Shown piece after piece: positions 39,990 through 50,854 of a stretch of 64,000 nucleotides of DNA. The DNA lies in contig OW388304.1 in the NCBI GenBank assembly GCA_936450465.1, forward strand, positions 13,176,708 through 13,240,707, read 5' to 3'. This stretch comes from Gibbula magus. Lineage: Eukaryota; Mollusca; Gastropoda; Trochida; Trochidae. Position numbers and translations under genes: made by a program. Numbering within the stretch: position 1 is the stretch's first letter; each line of letters begins with the position of its first letter. Below the pieces are notes generated by a model, which worked only from the letters and a program-made list of their open reading frames with translations, had not been told where the DNA came from and did not search any database.

Positions 39990-40270
39990 TGTTTATATCA
40001 TTTTGTGAGGTAAAAGAAGTATATATTTCAGCCACGAGTGAAATATTATTTTTCTAACTCATAAGATGAGTTAAACATCATATTTTCACTGTGACCAGTG
40101 ACTGATGTGATTTGACGTCATGAAACAATGGTCTGACGTAGCGCATTGGCTTATGACATCACAGAGGTACTGGGGTGACGGGCTGTTCCCAGTGGTCAGT
40201 CAACATGAAAATAACCATCTTTTGGCATAATTACATGGGTAACATCATAATATAATAACTAGAATTTGAT
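39990..40270 (+). repeat. Dispersed repeat, copy B (inside the TA transposon)
   Basis: This is the opposite-orientation partner of 27585-27870, with shared blocks such as ggcttatgacatcac and gtgacgggctgttcc. It lies between exons B and C, so it is probably an insertion in an intron of the transposon gene. Confidence 0.6.
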
Positions 40271-40555
40271 TTTGTTATGATCCAAAGAGATTGTAAAAGA
40301 AGGTTGGGGGGTATTAGTGAGCCACATTCACTTTTTTGCTTCTTATAATTAATAATTTATTACTTAACAAGTTAACATAAATGAGTTGAAGCTTTTAACA
40401 ATTTTCAACACTGATCAGTGATCTTGTTATGAAAGATTGTTTAGAAAATAAAGTTTCATTGTACAATAAATTTCTCAATACCCACTTGGTACTCTGATTG
40501 CATGTTTTCATTTGAATTAAGAAAATGCATCATTACATATTTATGTATTTTACAG

Positions 40556-40669
40556 TCAAGGACAAGCCGGATGATGATTCAAAGTTCCCCTCTCCTTCTC
40601 TACCAGAATTCAAGTTGATCGAAGATTTGGCAGAGAGTTTTACTTTACAGAGCGGTTTTGATTCGGAAG
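40556..40669 (+). CDS. Probable internal exon C inside the TA transposon
   Basis: An acceptor (tatgtattttacag) and a canonical donor (gaag then gtaagt) bound 114 bp. With two bases completing a split codon, the frame reads 37 codons: KDKPDDDSKFPSPSLPEFKL, then IEDLAESFTLQSGFDSE. The other two frames contain stops. The product is acidic with a proline/serine patch and a predicted amphipathic stretch. It ends in phase 1, which matches exon D. Unrecognised family. Confidence 0.6.
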
Positions 40670-40809
40670 GTAAGTGAACCAAACCACTAAATATATAAAG
40701 AATATACCAAAGTTAAATACTTACACTATTACATAATCAAATACAAGTAAAATATTTGAGATTTTACCTGATAAATGTATAAAGTATTGAACATATTTTT
40801 GTTTTCCAG

Positions 40810-40880
40810 ATACTACCAGGAAGACCTGGAAGGAGGTCACTCAGGACATGATTTTCAATGACAAGGCCAAATTCTTTTAA
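40810..40880 (+). CDS. Probable terminal exon D inside the TA transposon
   Basis: A strong acceptor (tatttttgttttccag) precedes a short terminal exon. Joined in phase 1 to exon C it completes an aspartate codon and reads TTRKTWKEVTQDMIFNDKAK followed by two phenylalanines and TAA at 40878-40880. The phase match, both splice sites and the stop make the C-D junction the best-supported splice event in this element. A possible polyadenylation signal aataaa lies near 41251. The gene ends about 690 bp before the right terminal repeat array, as expected for a gene carried by the transposon. Confidence 0.6.
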
Positions 40881-42293
40881 AATACTTCTGTAAGATGCCG
40901 ACAGCGTTTTTCTAAAAGGAAACTATAATTATTTCATAAGAGTATTCACATGAATACATTTGTACATAATAAGTGTCAAATTTTCATCGTTTTAATTGTA
41001 CATTTAATTTGTATGCCATTTCTTTCTGTTAACCAAAGACTCATCTACAATCAAATAGAAAAATACGAAAACACATTGTATTTCAGTACCTCATACATTC
41101 TTTTGTTGTTAGCTGCAAGACACTGCTGTGTACCTTAGGGGAACATCTAAGTGTATTTTTTCCTGTCACAATGTATGGTATGTAAAATATTTTGGCATAA
41201 CCTCAATGTGAAACAGACTTTACAGTAAAGTCAGTATGGATTGATATACTGAATAAATTAGTTTATATTCTATGGCTTGTTTTATTTCATTGTTAATTAC
41301 TACATTGTTTATTTTTAAGGCACAAATGCACACATCTTACCTGTAAAATAAGTTAAATTAAATCAACATGTTCCATTGTTTCTAAAACATTACAGTGAAG
41401 TCAAAATCAATAAATGTTGTTTTGTTAGAAATGTGAATTATCTTAAAGAATATGCTATATTCTACATTTAATCGAATTTCATTAAGAATGTGTGCAATTG
41501 TGTCTTAAATCCGGAATTTATTGTGGAATTTGACAGCGTCACATGGTAATATGGAGCCACACCACAATTATAAGATGTCTTTAGACGTCTGTTAAACAAC
41601 TTTTAGACTTTTAAACGTCTATAGACATCTTTTAAATGTCTATAGACGTCTTTTAAACGTCTATAGACATCTTTTAAGTGTCTATAGACATATTTTAAAC
41701 GTCTTATAAATGTCTTTTAAACGTCTTATCGACGTCTTTTAAACGTCTTATAGAGTCTTTTAAACGTCTAGTTCAGGACTATCTTTAGTCGTCTAAAAAA
41801 CGTCTAGGCTTCAACGTCTTTTAAACTTTCATTTTAGACCTATATTTAGATGTCTTTTCAACGTCTTGAGTAGACGTCATTTAGACGTTTAATAGACATC
41901 TTTTAAACGTCTATAGACGTCTTTTAAACGTCTTTAGACGTCTTTTAAACGTCTAGTTCAGGACTACCTTTAGTCGTCTAAACAACGTCTAGGCTTCAAC
42001 GTCTTTTAAACTTTCATTTTAGACCTATATTTAGACGTCTTTTCAACGTCTTGAGTAGACGTCATTTAGACGTTTAATAGACGTCTTTGTGCCTGCTGGG
42101 TAATGTCAACAATGTTTTTACTGTTTTGATAGACACAGCATCTGATCAGAAGACATATTTGTCAGACATAACAATATGTGCATGATATTTTTACAAGGCA
42201 TGCATATAGTGTGAAATTTAGTCTGAAACAAAATCATTCTTAAAGAATCATCATATTTCATGAAAAAAATTGGACAATTTGAGAGGTAGATTA

Positions 42294-42463
42294 GACCCAA
42301 CCGTAGACGAGTATTTCACCGTTTTGAGATTGCCGAAGCTGAGTATATTACTTAAAGCAAGACTGCATAGCATCAAAGGACTTCCACTCAAAGGACCCGA
42401 TGAGCGTACGGCTGTACTAGACACAATTGTTGTGAAGCTCGGTGAAGCTGATTACAGCTGGAG
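42294..42463 (+). CDS. Possible exon just downstream of the TA transposon, unrecognised
   Basis: The frame reads DPTVDEYFTVLRLPKLSILL, then KARLHSIKGLPLKGPDERTA and VLDTIVVKLGEADYSW. It is followed directly by a donor-like gag then gtgagg (GT at 42464-42465). A possible acceptor tag ends at 42294. The sequence is markedly less AT-rich than its flanks and looks like a folded-protein segment. It lies outside the transposon boundary (42100), so it may belong to a host gene into whose intron the transposon inserted. I know of no family match, and no partner exon was identified. Confidence 0.4.
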
Positions 42464-43085
42464 GTGAGGGAGAGAACAAACCATCACTGGAAGTGTAACT
42501 TAGGGATAGACATGCTCAGTGGCGGATGCAGAGGTAGGGTTGATGCATTAGGGAGTGGGGGGTGGTGTCGGGTCGTGGGGGTCGGGGGTTCCAACCATCC
42601 TTTTTTTAACAAATTTGCATGTACATTTGACAACCTTCCCGCCTTTTTTCATTAAGTGGACATGAAAACATTAGATACAGAGAATTATATTGTATTTGAA
42701 TTGACAATACATATTCAAAGAACAGGAAGATCTTCACATTCCACCTGATGAAGGAGTAAGCATATACTCCGAAACATCCTGTATTTTCACATAAAAGAAG
42801 TTGTTATCCAGAAAACCCTCCTGTATGTATGCCACTTCTAAATGCCCTTCAAAGACCTGATCAGATCCAAAGAGGTAATACTGAAGTGAACTAGACTATA
42901 AGGTTTGCATTGAAACCAAACTTCACTGATGTTCACATGTTTCTGGAAATTTGGCTTGGAAGTTTTCATAGGATTTGATAAACAAATTAATGCTACAAGT
43001 ACACATTAACTACACATGTAAAAGCTGGTTTTATTGGGAATAGTTTAGAAAAAGTGTCAAAATTGAATTGTACTAGGTGGTTTTA
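42464..43085. other. Gene-free stretch
   Basis: A G-rich run (gggagtggggggtggtgtcg near 42550) is present. No coding feature is supported. Confidence 0.4.
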
Positions 43086-44250
43086 AAAACAGATGTCTCC
43101 CACTTCCTCTCTACTAATTCTTTTAAGAAAGTTAATACCCTTCGAAAATAAAAAATATATATTAATTGTTGTCATGGAAGCAGACAAAAACAAGAAAAAA
43201 GTGAGCATGGCTCACATATCCCCGCCATCCGCTATCCATCCATTGAGAATTATAGATATGAAGGTTACTATGTTTATCAAACAGCTTCAAGCATCATAAT
43301 ATTGTCCAAAATAATTTTAGGAACTGACTGTTGGTACAAAATTTCATTCACCCAGATGTAATATTTTTCAGGTAACTTAATATTTCCCATTAGAGCATCA
43401 CACCGGTAATTTGTACCAAGTTCAAATACAGATTCAAGGGCTTCATAACTCTGCAAAATATAATATTTCGGAACTGGACTTTGAACTCAATGAAGAGTAT
43501 CATCTGAACTACCTACATGTAAAATTTCATTCACCTAGATGTAATAGTTGCCGAGAAAACTTGTCCCAATTGGTGCATCACAGTTCTTTTGGTACAAAGT
43601 TCAATTTCGGATTCAAGGGCCATAACTCAGAAAAAAATAATATTTCGGAACTGGTTTCGAACTCGATGAAGAGTATCATCTGAACTACCTCCATATTAAA
43701 TGTCATTCACCTAGATGTAATAGTTTCCGAGAAAACTTGTCACGATTGGAGCATCAAAACTCTTTTGGTACAAAGTTCAATTTCGGATCCAAGGGCCATA
43801 ACTCCATAAAAAGTAATATTTAAGAACTGGTTTTCGAACTCGATGAAGAGTATCATCTGGACTATCTCCATATTAAATTTCATTCACCTAGATGTAATAG
43901 TTTCCGAGAGAACTTGTCCCAATTGGTGCATCACAGTTCTTTTGGTAGTAAGTTCAATTTCGGATTCAAGGGCCATAACTCTGTTAAAAATAATATTTCG
44001 GAACTGGTTTTCAAACTCGATAAAGAGTATGGTCATGAGTACTCACAACTTACTTCGTAGCGGGGGTATAATAAATTCCAAAATAAGCTGAAACCCCTAA
44101 GAGGAACATCTACATCTACATATGGAGAGACAGTATACCAAATTTGGTGAAGAAAGGTCAAGTAGATTTAGAGTTATGCTACGTAACACCAACAGAAACT
44201 GTACCAAGAACGATATGTCTCCCGACTGTTCACAGGGAGACACAATTACA
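43086..44250 (+). mobile_element. Dispersed repeat with 3' terminal hairpin, copy 2
   Basis: It begins aaaaacagatgtctcc like the copy at 33191 and ends with the stem-loop atgtctccc ... gggagacac (44215-44243), preceded by a shared block (accaaatttggtgaagaaag). Unlike copy 1, its middle is occupied by a 177-bp tandem array. The stems of the two copies differ by changes that keep or nearly keep pairing. Confidence 0.6.
43320..44040. repeat. 177-bp tandem repeat, about 4 copies
   Basis: The block tgaagagtat recurs at 43491, 43667 and 43844, with taaagagtat at 44021 (spacing 176-177). Intervening shared blocks are attcacctagatgtaatagt and gttcaatttcgga(t/tc)caaggg. It is nested in the dispersed repeat copy 2. 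Confidence 0.85.
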
Positions 44251-45644
44251 AAGCTGCGTATAAATACTCCTATAACGTATCTTGAAATCCTTTTAAATAG
44301 GCTCTGAAATGTAAAACGATAACCAAAAGGGAAATAACAATAGTTCTTCTAGACATATGTCTTGAAGACCTAACTATGTTAAACCTACAAAATAAGGAGT
44401 TGACAGTATTTACAAAGACTGAAGATAAATACAGATCCATGCCGACGTCCAATCAGCCTTGGTTAGATCAAACTGGCATCTAAGTTTCCTCTGATCTTGT
44501 AGCCTCAAATCTATCCTTCACACACGCTGGCTGTTAATATCATATGTTATAACACTGCCCTGCTCTCACTGGGGTTTCCTCCACATCATTATTTACTAGT
44601 CCATCTGTGTGAGGGATGAGAATCTAATACCTTTAATATCTGGGGCTTGTCTGAGCAGCTTGCTTGCAGTGTGGCCCTCAAGAACAAGTTCAACTGGCTT
44701 ACACCATGATTACTGTCCTCCTGGTCCAACCTGCCACATTCACCTGCAGCCCTGGACAGGAAGCTGCATCTCCTGTCAAGACTACCATTCCTCAAATCTG
44801 AATCAATTTTCACACATGAAATTCAGAGCTGTTCAGAATGTTTCACATTGTGTGTCAAGGTTCAGATGTTTATGTTTTCTATGTTTGAGGTGCAACCTGA
44901 TTATGTCAGTCAAGATTTCTCAGGATTTGTCTCTCAAATAGGAGTAAGATTATCAAGGGGAGAATCATGAGGATGTAATCATTTTAACAAACAAAAAATG
45001 AGACGGATGGATAAACATATAGACGTACGGAGCTGAATATATGTCCCCCTATCTGTGCTTCCCAGCGGCGAGGGACTATTAGAGAATTATTAGAGGTTGT
45101 ATATCATAAATAAGAGGTAATGAATGTTAATAGGTGGATAAAGGCCTTGTAAATACCAATTGAATGTATTCTGGGCCTGTCACCATTTATTGAATGAACT
45201 TGTCCGTCAGTCAGAAAATGGAACATATTGAGTTCATGTAAACCATCAAACAGAATTTGTTAAAAGAAAAAAAGAAAAAAAGAAAAGGATCAATCAATAT
45301 ATCAAACAATATTTGCTCTGAATTTTCAAAGAAGGATGAGAGAGGGCGGCCTGGAGGATCAGACAGATCGTGTGGGGGAACAAGCTGTTGACTGATGAGC
45401 CCTAGGACAGAACAATGTCTGCAGTTTTGAGGTGAGACGGAAGATACAGATGATAACAAAATCCACAAAAAAGATCGGAATTTAATACTCATCTCACATT
45501 TCTTTAACCATTTACATACTCTTTTTTATAAACTTTCTACACCAGAGATTTGTTTATATCCTTTGCTTGTATACGTAAACCAGAGGCATTTTGTGGTCTC
45601 AGTAAGGAATTCAATACTCATCCCACATTTCTTTAACCCTTTAC
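44251..45644. other. Gene-free stretch
   Basis: Overlapping opposite-strand open frames at 44589-44941 and one at 45211-45492 show no recognisable domain. A purine-rich aaaagaaaaaaag run lies near 45265. Confidence 0.4.
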
Positions 45645-45648
45645 TTAA

Positions 45649-46004
45649 AGGCGCAGTAGCACGTTTTTTGCAAATTTTATTTTTTCAAATTTCACATTTA
45701 TAATGATAGTTTATATCATTCATATTTACTTTAGAGGGTAAAACATCTTATTTCACAAATCAGTTACCCGTAGTGGTAATAACGATGTTGTGTATAAAGC
45801 AAAAATTGCATGGCGGCCATTTTATTGTGAACACAATTTATTATTTCTAATGACAAAAAACGTTTCCCATGGCTTTACGGAACCATGTACACTCATATTT
45901 TAGCTTGATTTTCTAAAGAGGGAAGGGTGTTTTACTATTGGTGACATTATTTTTCAATTACATTTCATCGACTTATTTCACCAGAAAAACGTGCTACTGC
46001 CCCT
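45649..46004 (+). mobile_element. TTAA-flanked MITE, copy 2
   Basis: The element is 356 bp and bounded by TTAA at 45645-45648 and 46005-46008. Its ends are aggcgcagtagcacgttttt and, in reverse complement, aggggcagtagcacgttttt. Its interior contains aaagcaaaaattgcatggcg, the reverse complement of the matching block in copy 1 (23461-23814), so the two copies are the same family in opposite orientation. Non-coding. Confidence 0.85.
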
Positions 46005-46008
46005 TTAA

Positions 46009-47084
46009 GGATCAAAACTATCTCTCTTTTTTAAGATATGGGAGTCCGATTCTGAGACAGAAAAACACCAGAGAGCTAATTATTATTCTCTCGATGACTC
46101 TCCTGTCCCGTCTGGCCAACAAGAAATCCTGAATATTTAACACATTTCCTTGTCGTATATCTACTGTACTCCAGTATGTATGAATGGAAGTGAAGATTGA
46201 GTTTCTAATCAGAGTAGAGTGACAGACTGCTAGCGCTGCATCAATGAAGCAGCCGAGGAAACGTCAGTGGGTGTCTTGGACAGAGATTGTGTGTGTCCTG
46301 GCTGGAGGGAACTAACAATACTGTACAGAGTTGCAACAGTGCTTACAACATCTTACTGTTTGGATCTGTAGAAACTAAAGTGTGATGTCAAGGATCTACA
46401 AGACAGCAGTACGTGACTTAATCGTTTAAAGTATAAGTTAATTATGATACTAATGTAAATGTAAAATAAGACAGATACAGGGACTGACAGAACATATGAG
46501 ATAACAATCTGAGTAAGTGTGTCATATGATGAAACGGATGGGAATTTTTATATTATTATAGCAGTATTTTATAGCAGTATTTTATAGCATCAGTTTTTAT
46601 GAGGTTTATGGCACACATTGTAATCCATTTGAATCATGAGGTAAAAATATCCAGAAAACTGCTCACTTCTCATGAGACAGTTTGCTACGGTGACGTCACA
46701 GACGACAAAATACAGGAACTCATGGAAAAATAACGCTTGCAAAAGTGATATGTTAACATGTGTACACATGAAATGTATAAACCAATAATGCTTCCGGGGC
46801 CCCATATGGATAATAAATTATTACAAGGGTAAAAGAGTAGACCGGAGATACCACTCTGTCAACACACTACTTCATAATCTCTGTATACCGTCCTGCCAGT
46901 TGTCTATCACACTACCTGCAGGGTGTACAATAATGATCTGCTGCAGGTCTGCAGGTTGAGTTAATCCTGCAACAAGATCAGTGCCAACACTTGATCTAGC
47001 TATAAACACGCAATTCATAGTTTGTGTTGTTGACTCAGCAAATACTCATGGTCCTCTACCAATTCAACTTCCAACTGTCTGCAG
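46009..47084. other. Gene-free stretch
   Basis: A 23-codon frame from ATG at 46244 is too short and lacks a donor. Nothing else coding is supported. Confidence 0.4.
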
Positions 47085-47395
47085 AGGGATTGCAGTGAGG
47101 TGCTGTGATGTAGAGTCTTCATGGCTATTTCACACAGACCAGAGCAGGTGTTATTACTGAGATAAATCCGACAGTATTGCTGTTGTTTTGAGGTGAGGTG
47201 CAGCAATTTAGACTTTTACACTTCTTCATGGAAAGTTTGCTTGGACCACAGCAGGTATTATTGTTGAGATAAAACCTGCAGTATTGCTGTCGCCTGCATC
47301 GACGTGAGGTGCAGTGATTTAGAGGTTGACGCCTCTTCATGACAATTTCACCTAGACCACAGCAGGTATTATTACTGAGAGAAATCCTGCAGTAC
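47085..47395. repeat. Diverged tandem repeat, about 3 copies of 105-115 bp
   Basis: The blocks ggtgttattactgagata (47147), ggtattattgttgagata (47252) and ggtattattactgagaga (47367) each follow a related gaggtgcagtgatttagag-type segment. The units are diverged. The short open frames on the minus strand here reflect the repeat. Confidence 0.7.
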
Positions 47396-48363
47396 CACTA
47401 GTACTGTAGCTATGCATTGCAATGTACTGGTCAACCATGGATGATGCTTCAATCTGACAATGCACTCAACTCTCAAACATTATCCCTGTATTATTGTTTA
47501 CCATGAAAGTATTCCTGCAGCTTATAGGGCTTCCACAGGTCAAAAAAAATGGAATCGAGTACTCGAGGGGTTGGACTCGACTCGGACTCGAGTACTTGAA
47601 ATTTAATACCTTTCAGCTAAGTGGCAGCATGTCACAATACAAATTTGTGTAGTCTTTGAGGTTTTAGATTATGCATACAGGGGAAGACTGACCACGAACT
47701 TCTACCCAGTTCGCGATACAATATGGGCATATGTCCCCCAAAATAATCAGTACCACAATGTTCAGCACTACAGTTGATGAAGCTCACTCCTTTTCAGGTT
47801 CAAATAAAACAATATGTAAGCTTATAATTTTCTGTCTCAGTGATAAAGACATGCAGATGGCAGAGAAGGAAAATTCCAATAAAATAATATTTACTTTATA
47901 ACGTTCTACTTCAGTGACAAAGGCATAGTGTACAGATGACAGAAAGGGGTACCGTTGAATAAATACATGACAGATTGTCATTGTTCTAATTGTCACATCA
48001 AGTGTGAGAAATCTAGATATGGAACAGCTAGGATGGAATTTGATATCTAATGTTTATATTCAAAACCATAATCGATAATCTTGAAAATCATTTCAATATA
48101 AGACTATGATCAAATGGTCGCCAAACTCCCCGCCAAGTGTATAAACAAAAAATGGTCTTGATCTTTTCATGAAGGGTAACAAGCATAAAACTAAAAGTAA
48201 AAATTGGTTGAGATTCAGATACTTAATATTAATATTTTATACACAATATTATATATAATAATAAATAATAAATTCAATAATTTAATAAACAAACAACATT
48301 TATTAAAAAAATACTATCTAATACTTGTACATAGGTTTAGAAATTAAGATACTAGTTATTCAA

Positions 48364-50270
48364 GATTATAGGAAAAAAAGTCCTTGGAAAAAAAGTACCG
48401 GTAAAAAAGTCCTCCGGAAAAAAAGTCCTATTACTATAAAAACAGGTTAAATAGACATTAACATCAAAGATATTGTTAAGAAAACATGAATTGTTTGTAC
48501 TTGAGGTATCGATCAAGAAGATGTTGTGATATCTAAATATGGATAATTAACTTTAAGACTTTACTTTAAGAGGCATTTTGGATTAATTAAGAATTAAGAA
48601 AATGTGATCAGGGAAAATGCAATCAGGGATTAATTAAGCACCAATCAAGAGTATATGTGATGTGAGTCTCATGTGATTTTTTCTGAGTGAATGAACTCAA
48701 CCTTTGTCTGATCTTTGTGAAGATGCAAGCTCGCTTGCAAAGACTCTGTATATATAATGACATTAGGTCAGGGAGGAAGTCGGTCCCTGAATTCCTGAAT
48801 AAAGTCCAGTGAAGCAGTCAGTCAATCAGAACTCATGTACTCAATGTGTTATCAGTGCTAATTAATGTTGTTGTATCTGAATAAAGATATCTATGTATTG
48901 TATCTATAAACATTGTGTTACCAGTGCTAATGATTATTGGGTTCATACACGTGGGATCGACAATTTCAGTTTGCGGATTAAAAATGGGCAAAATATTGTC
49001 GATCCCGCGTGTATGGCACCTCTCCTAATCGAGAAAAGTCGATTGGCTTAGGGGGATTAACGCAAGGATAATCCTGACCCTTATGAAAACAGTTGTCGAG
49101 AGTATCTGTGGTAGACATCAGATAGACACATCTTTTTTCTTAAATTATAGTCTCTCGTAACCGTATTTGGGTGGCTCATATTTTCTCCTGTACTCTTACA
49201 TGTATATATTAATTCCTAAATTAAACATGTGAGGTGAGACGTAAAAGATAATGTCTGTCTGTCACGTTGAAAACTACAAACATAAGAATATATACAGGGG
49301 TAAAATGTATGTATAAATACATATAAATTATTTGCATTGTCGGGTTACATGCAACATGTACAAGTGTATGATAAAAATCATCAATTAGACGTCACCGAGA
49401 CATGTAGACATATACATGTACATACTATACTATGCATACATATACATACATGGCGCAATTCAGATGAGGTGTAGCCCCAATATGAGTTGAAATGAGACGT
49501 TTTACTAGCTTATCATTAGCTGAAAGAGTATTTTTAATTGTTTTCGTAAAGCTGTTAAAGATCAGTGCCATCTTCTACTTAATTGTCCAAAGTATACAGA
49601 CCTTAGACAAGAAAGTGTATGTCAACATTGTGTGTCTCTATTATTTTACCTCACAATGTCAGGTTGTATGTATTGTTGCAAAACCTGCATACTTATTTTA
49701 TAACGACGAAAATCTTCTCTTTTTTTTAAATAAAATCTAATATATGTTATAGTCCATTTTAATGTATTGATATTTTATTTTGTATTTTATATGTTGTAGT
49801 CTCTCATAACCCTCAACGGTTGGCTCTTAACCTATGTTGGATTTTATATGTGGTCTGTCTTTCAAAATGTGAATATGTTTTAGGGTAAAATTGATATCAT
49901 AAATGATTTCACATCAAAATGTGAACTGTGTTCTGTGACTGACTAGCTGATGTCGACTACTAAAACAACACACTTGGATTAACGCACTGCGGCTAATCCA
50001 TTGTATAAATACACCTTACATCAAAGCGTGCCGCTTGTCGATCCGGCGTGTATTCCCGAATTCAAATTGTCGATCCCACGTGTATCCACCGATTATTGCA
50101 TTGTTGAATCTGAATAAAGTGAATTACAACAAAAGTTTATTATTTTGTCATACTCTGTTACCTAAAATCTAAAATAGGACTTTTTCCGGAGGACTTTTTT
50201 TCCTAGTTGAATTTAGGACTTTTTTTCTGGTACTTTTTTTTCCGAGGACTTAAATTTTTTTCCGGACACC
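48364..50270. mobile_element. Second-level nested element with long A/T-rich inverted repeats
   Basis: Inverted repeats of about 60-100 bp contain several copies of ggaaaaaaagtcc: left about 48371-48432, right about 50172-50270 in reverse complement. Shared blocks are ggaaaaaaagtacc and aaaagtcctccggaaaaa. Candidate 8-bp target duplications ttattcaa lie at 48356-48363 and 50271-50278. The extreme left terminus (gattata) does not match the right one (ggtgtcc), so the left tip is diverged or mis-set. No coding sequence. Superfamily uncertain. Confidence 0.7.
48940..50090. mobile_element. Innermost nested element, 1151 bp, 8-bp target duplication
   Basis: The left end is ggttcatacacgtgggatcg and continues acaattt; the right end in reverse complement is ggtggatacacgtgggatcg and continues acaattt. 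Identical 8-bp direct repeats gattattg lie at 48932-48939 and 50091-50098. Removing the element joins gtgctaatgattattg to cattgttgaatctgaataaa, which matches a neighbouring uninterrupted duplicate (48847-48892, gtgctaattaatgttgttg then tatctgaataaag). That gives an internal empty-site confirmation. The left end also contains a hairpin (atacacgtgggatcgacaat near 48945 against attgtcgatcccgcgtgtat near 48992). GG termini with 8-bp duplications could fit Merlin or hAT; this is not resolved. Open frames inside (for example 49492-49740) show no transposase motif. Confidence 0.88.
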
Positions 50271-50854
50271 TTATTCAATGTCAACTATTCGTACACAAGT
50301 TCACATCCCTACTAAGAAATGATGGACCGCTTATAGATGTACATTCCTTCTCGATCTATAACTCGTTTCATATTCCATATTTGGATTGAGTTATGTCCAA
50401 GCTAAATTCTCGCATTTTGATTAACATCAGTATATAGACCAACTTGACCATATAAGCTTCATATTTATTTACATTTGTTGGTATAAACGTCATCTGATAT
50501 CATCTAGTAAATGTTCTATTTGGTTGCATTGTAAGATTTTAACTGAAATTTGTGGCTGTGATAATGAAAGTAGCCGATATGACCAAGGCTGGTGTCACTG
50601 TTCACTTGTAAAGTGGTATAGAACTTGTCCCTCAGGTACCACGACATATATATCAGTGTTCCACTGCAGTTGTTGTTAAATCTTGTTTCATGTACGCATG
50701 TTTAATGTATAAAACTTGCACAAGGGGACTAAATTAATGTGAAATTAATGTGATCTTCTATCGAGTCCTCGAGTCCCAGAAATTGGACTCGAGTCCAGCT
50801 AAACCTGACTCGTCCTCGAGTACTCGAGTACCCGTGGAAGCCCTAGCAGCTTAG

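Larger units (their letters stand above)
36059..42100 (+). mobile_element. 6-kb TA-flanked DNA transposon with AGACGT-rich termini
   Basis: The left end reads TA then cccagcaggcacaagacgtc. The right end in reverse complement reads TA then cccagcaggcacaaagacgt. The inverted repeat continues for about 40 bases with few differences. The TA pairs at 36057-36058 and 42101-42102 are the target duplication. Both subterminal regions (36070-36215 and 41567-42090) are packed with palindromic agacgtct-like motifs. The right one also contains a 185-bp-offset tandem duplication (about 41772-41904 repeated at 41957-42089). The interior holds exon-like segments on the plus strand, at least two of which join in frame. 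The superfamily is not determined. Confidence 0.85.
47525..50845. mobile_element. hAT-like DNA transposon with 8-bp target duplication (outer level of nest)
   Basis: Perfect 12-bp inverted ends (tagggcttccac at 47525-47536 and gtggaagcccta at 50834-50845) are flanked by an identical 8-bp direct repeat gcagctta (47517-47524 and 50846-50853). An 8-bp duplication and a TAGGG terminus fit the hAT superfamily. Both subterminal regions are rich in ctcgag/actcgag motifs (47558-47600 and 50760-50830). The element is 3321 bp but contains no recognisable transposase, and its interior is filled by two further nested elements, so it is non-autonomous. It sits just upstream of the exon-like island at 50855-51190. 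Confidence 0.9.

Noticed and set aside
44589..44941. Opposite-strand open frames of 74 and 110 codons
   Set aside because: Mutual shadows without domain, splice sites or distinctive composition.
46244..46315. 23-codon frame reading MKQPRKRQWVSWTEIVCVLA, possible first exon
   Set aside because: Too short, closes with its own stop, and has no donor site.
47784..49740. hAT transposase inside the nested element
   Set aside because: The only open frames (70 and 82 codons) show no BED zinc finger or hAT dimerisation motif; the element is treated as non-autonomous.
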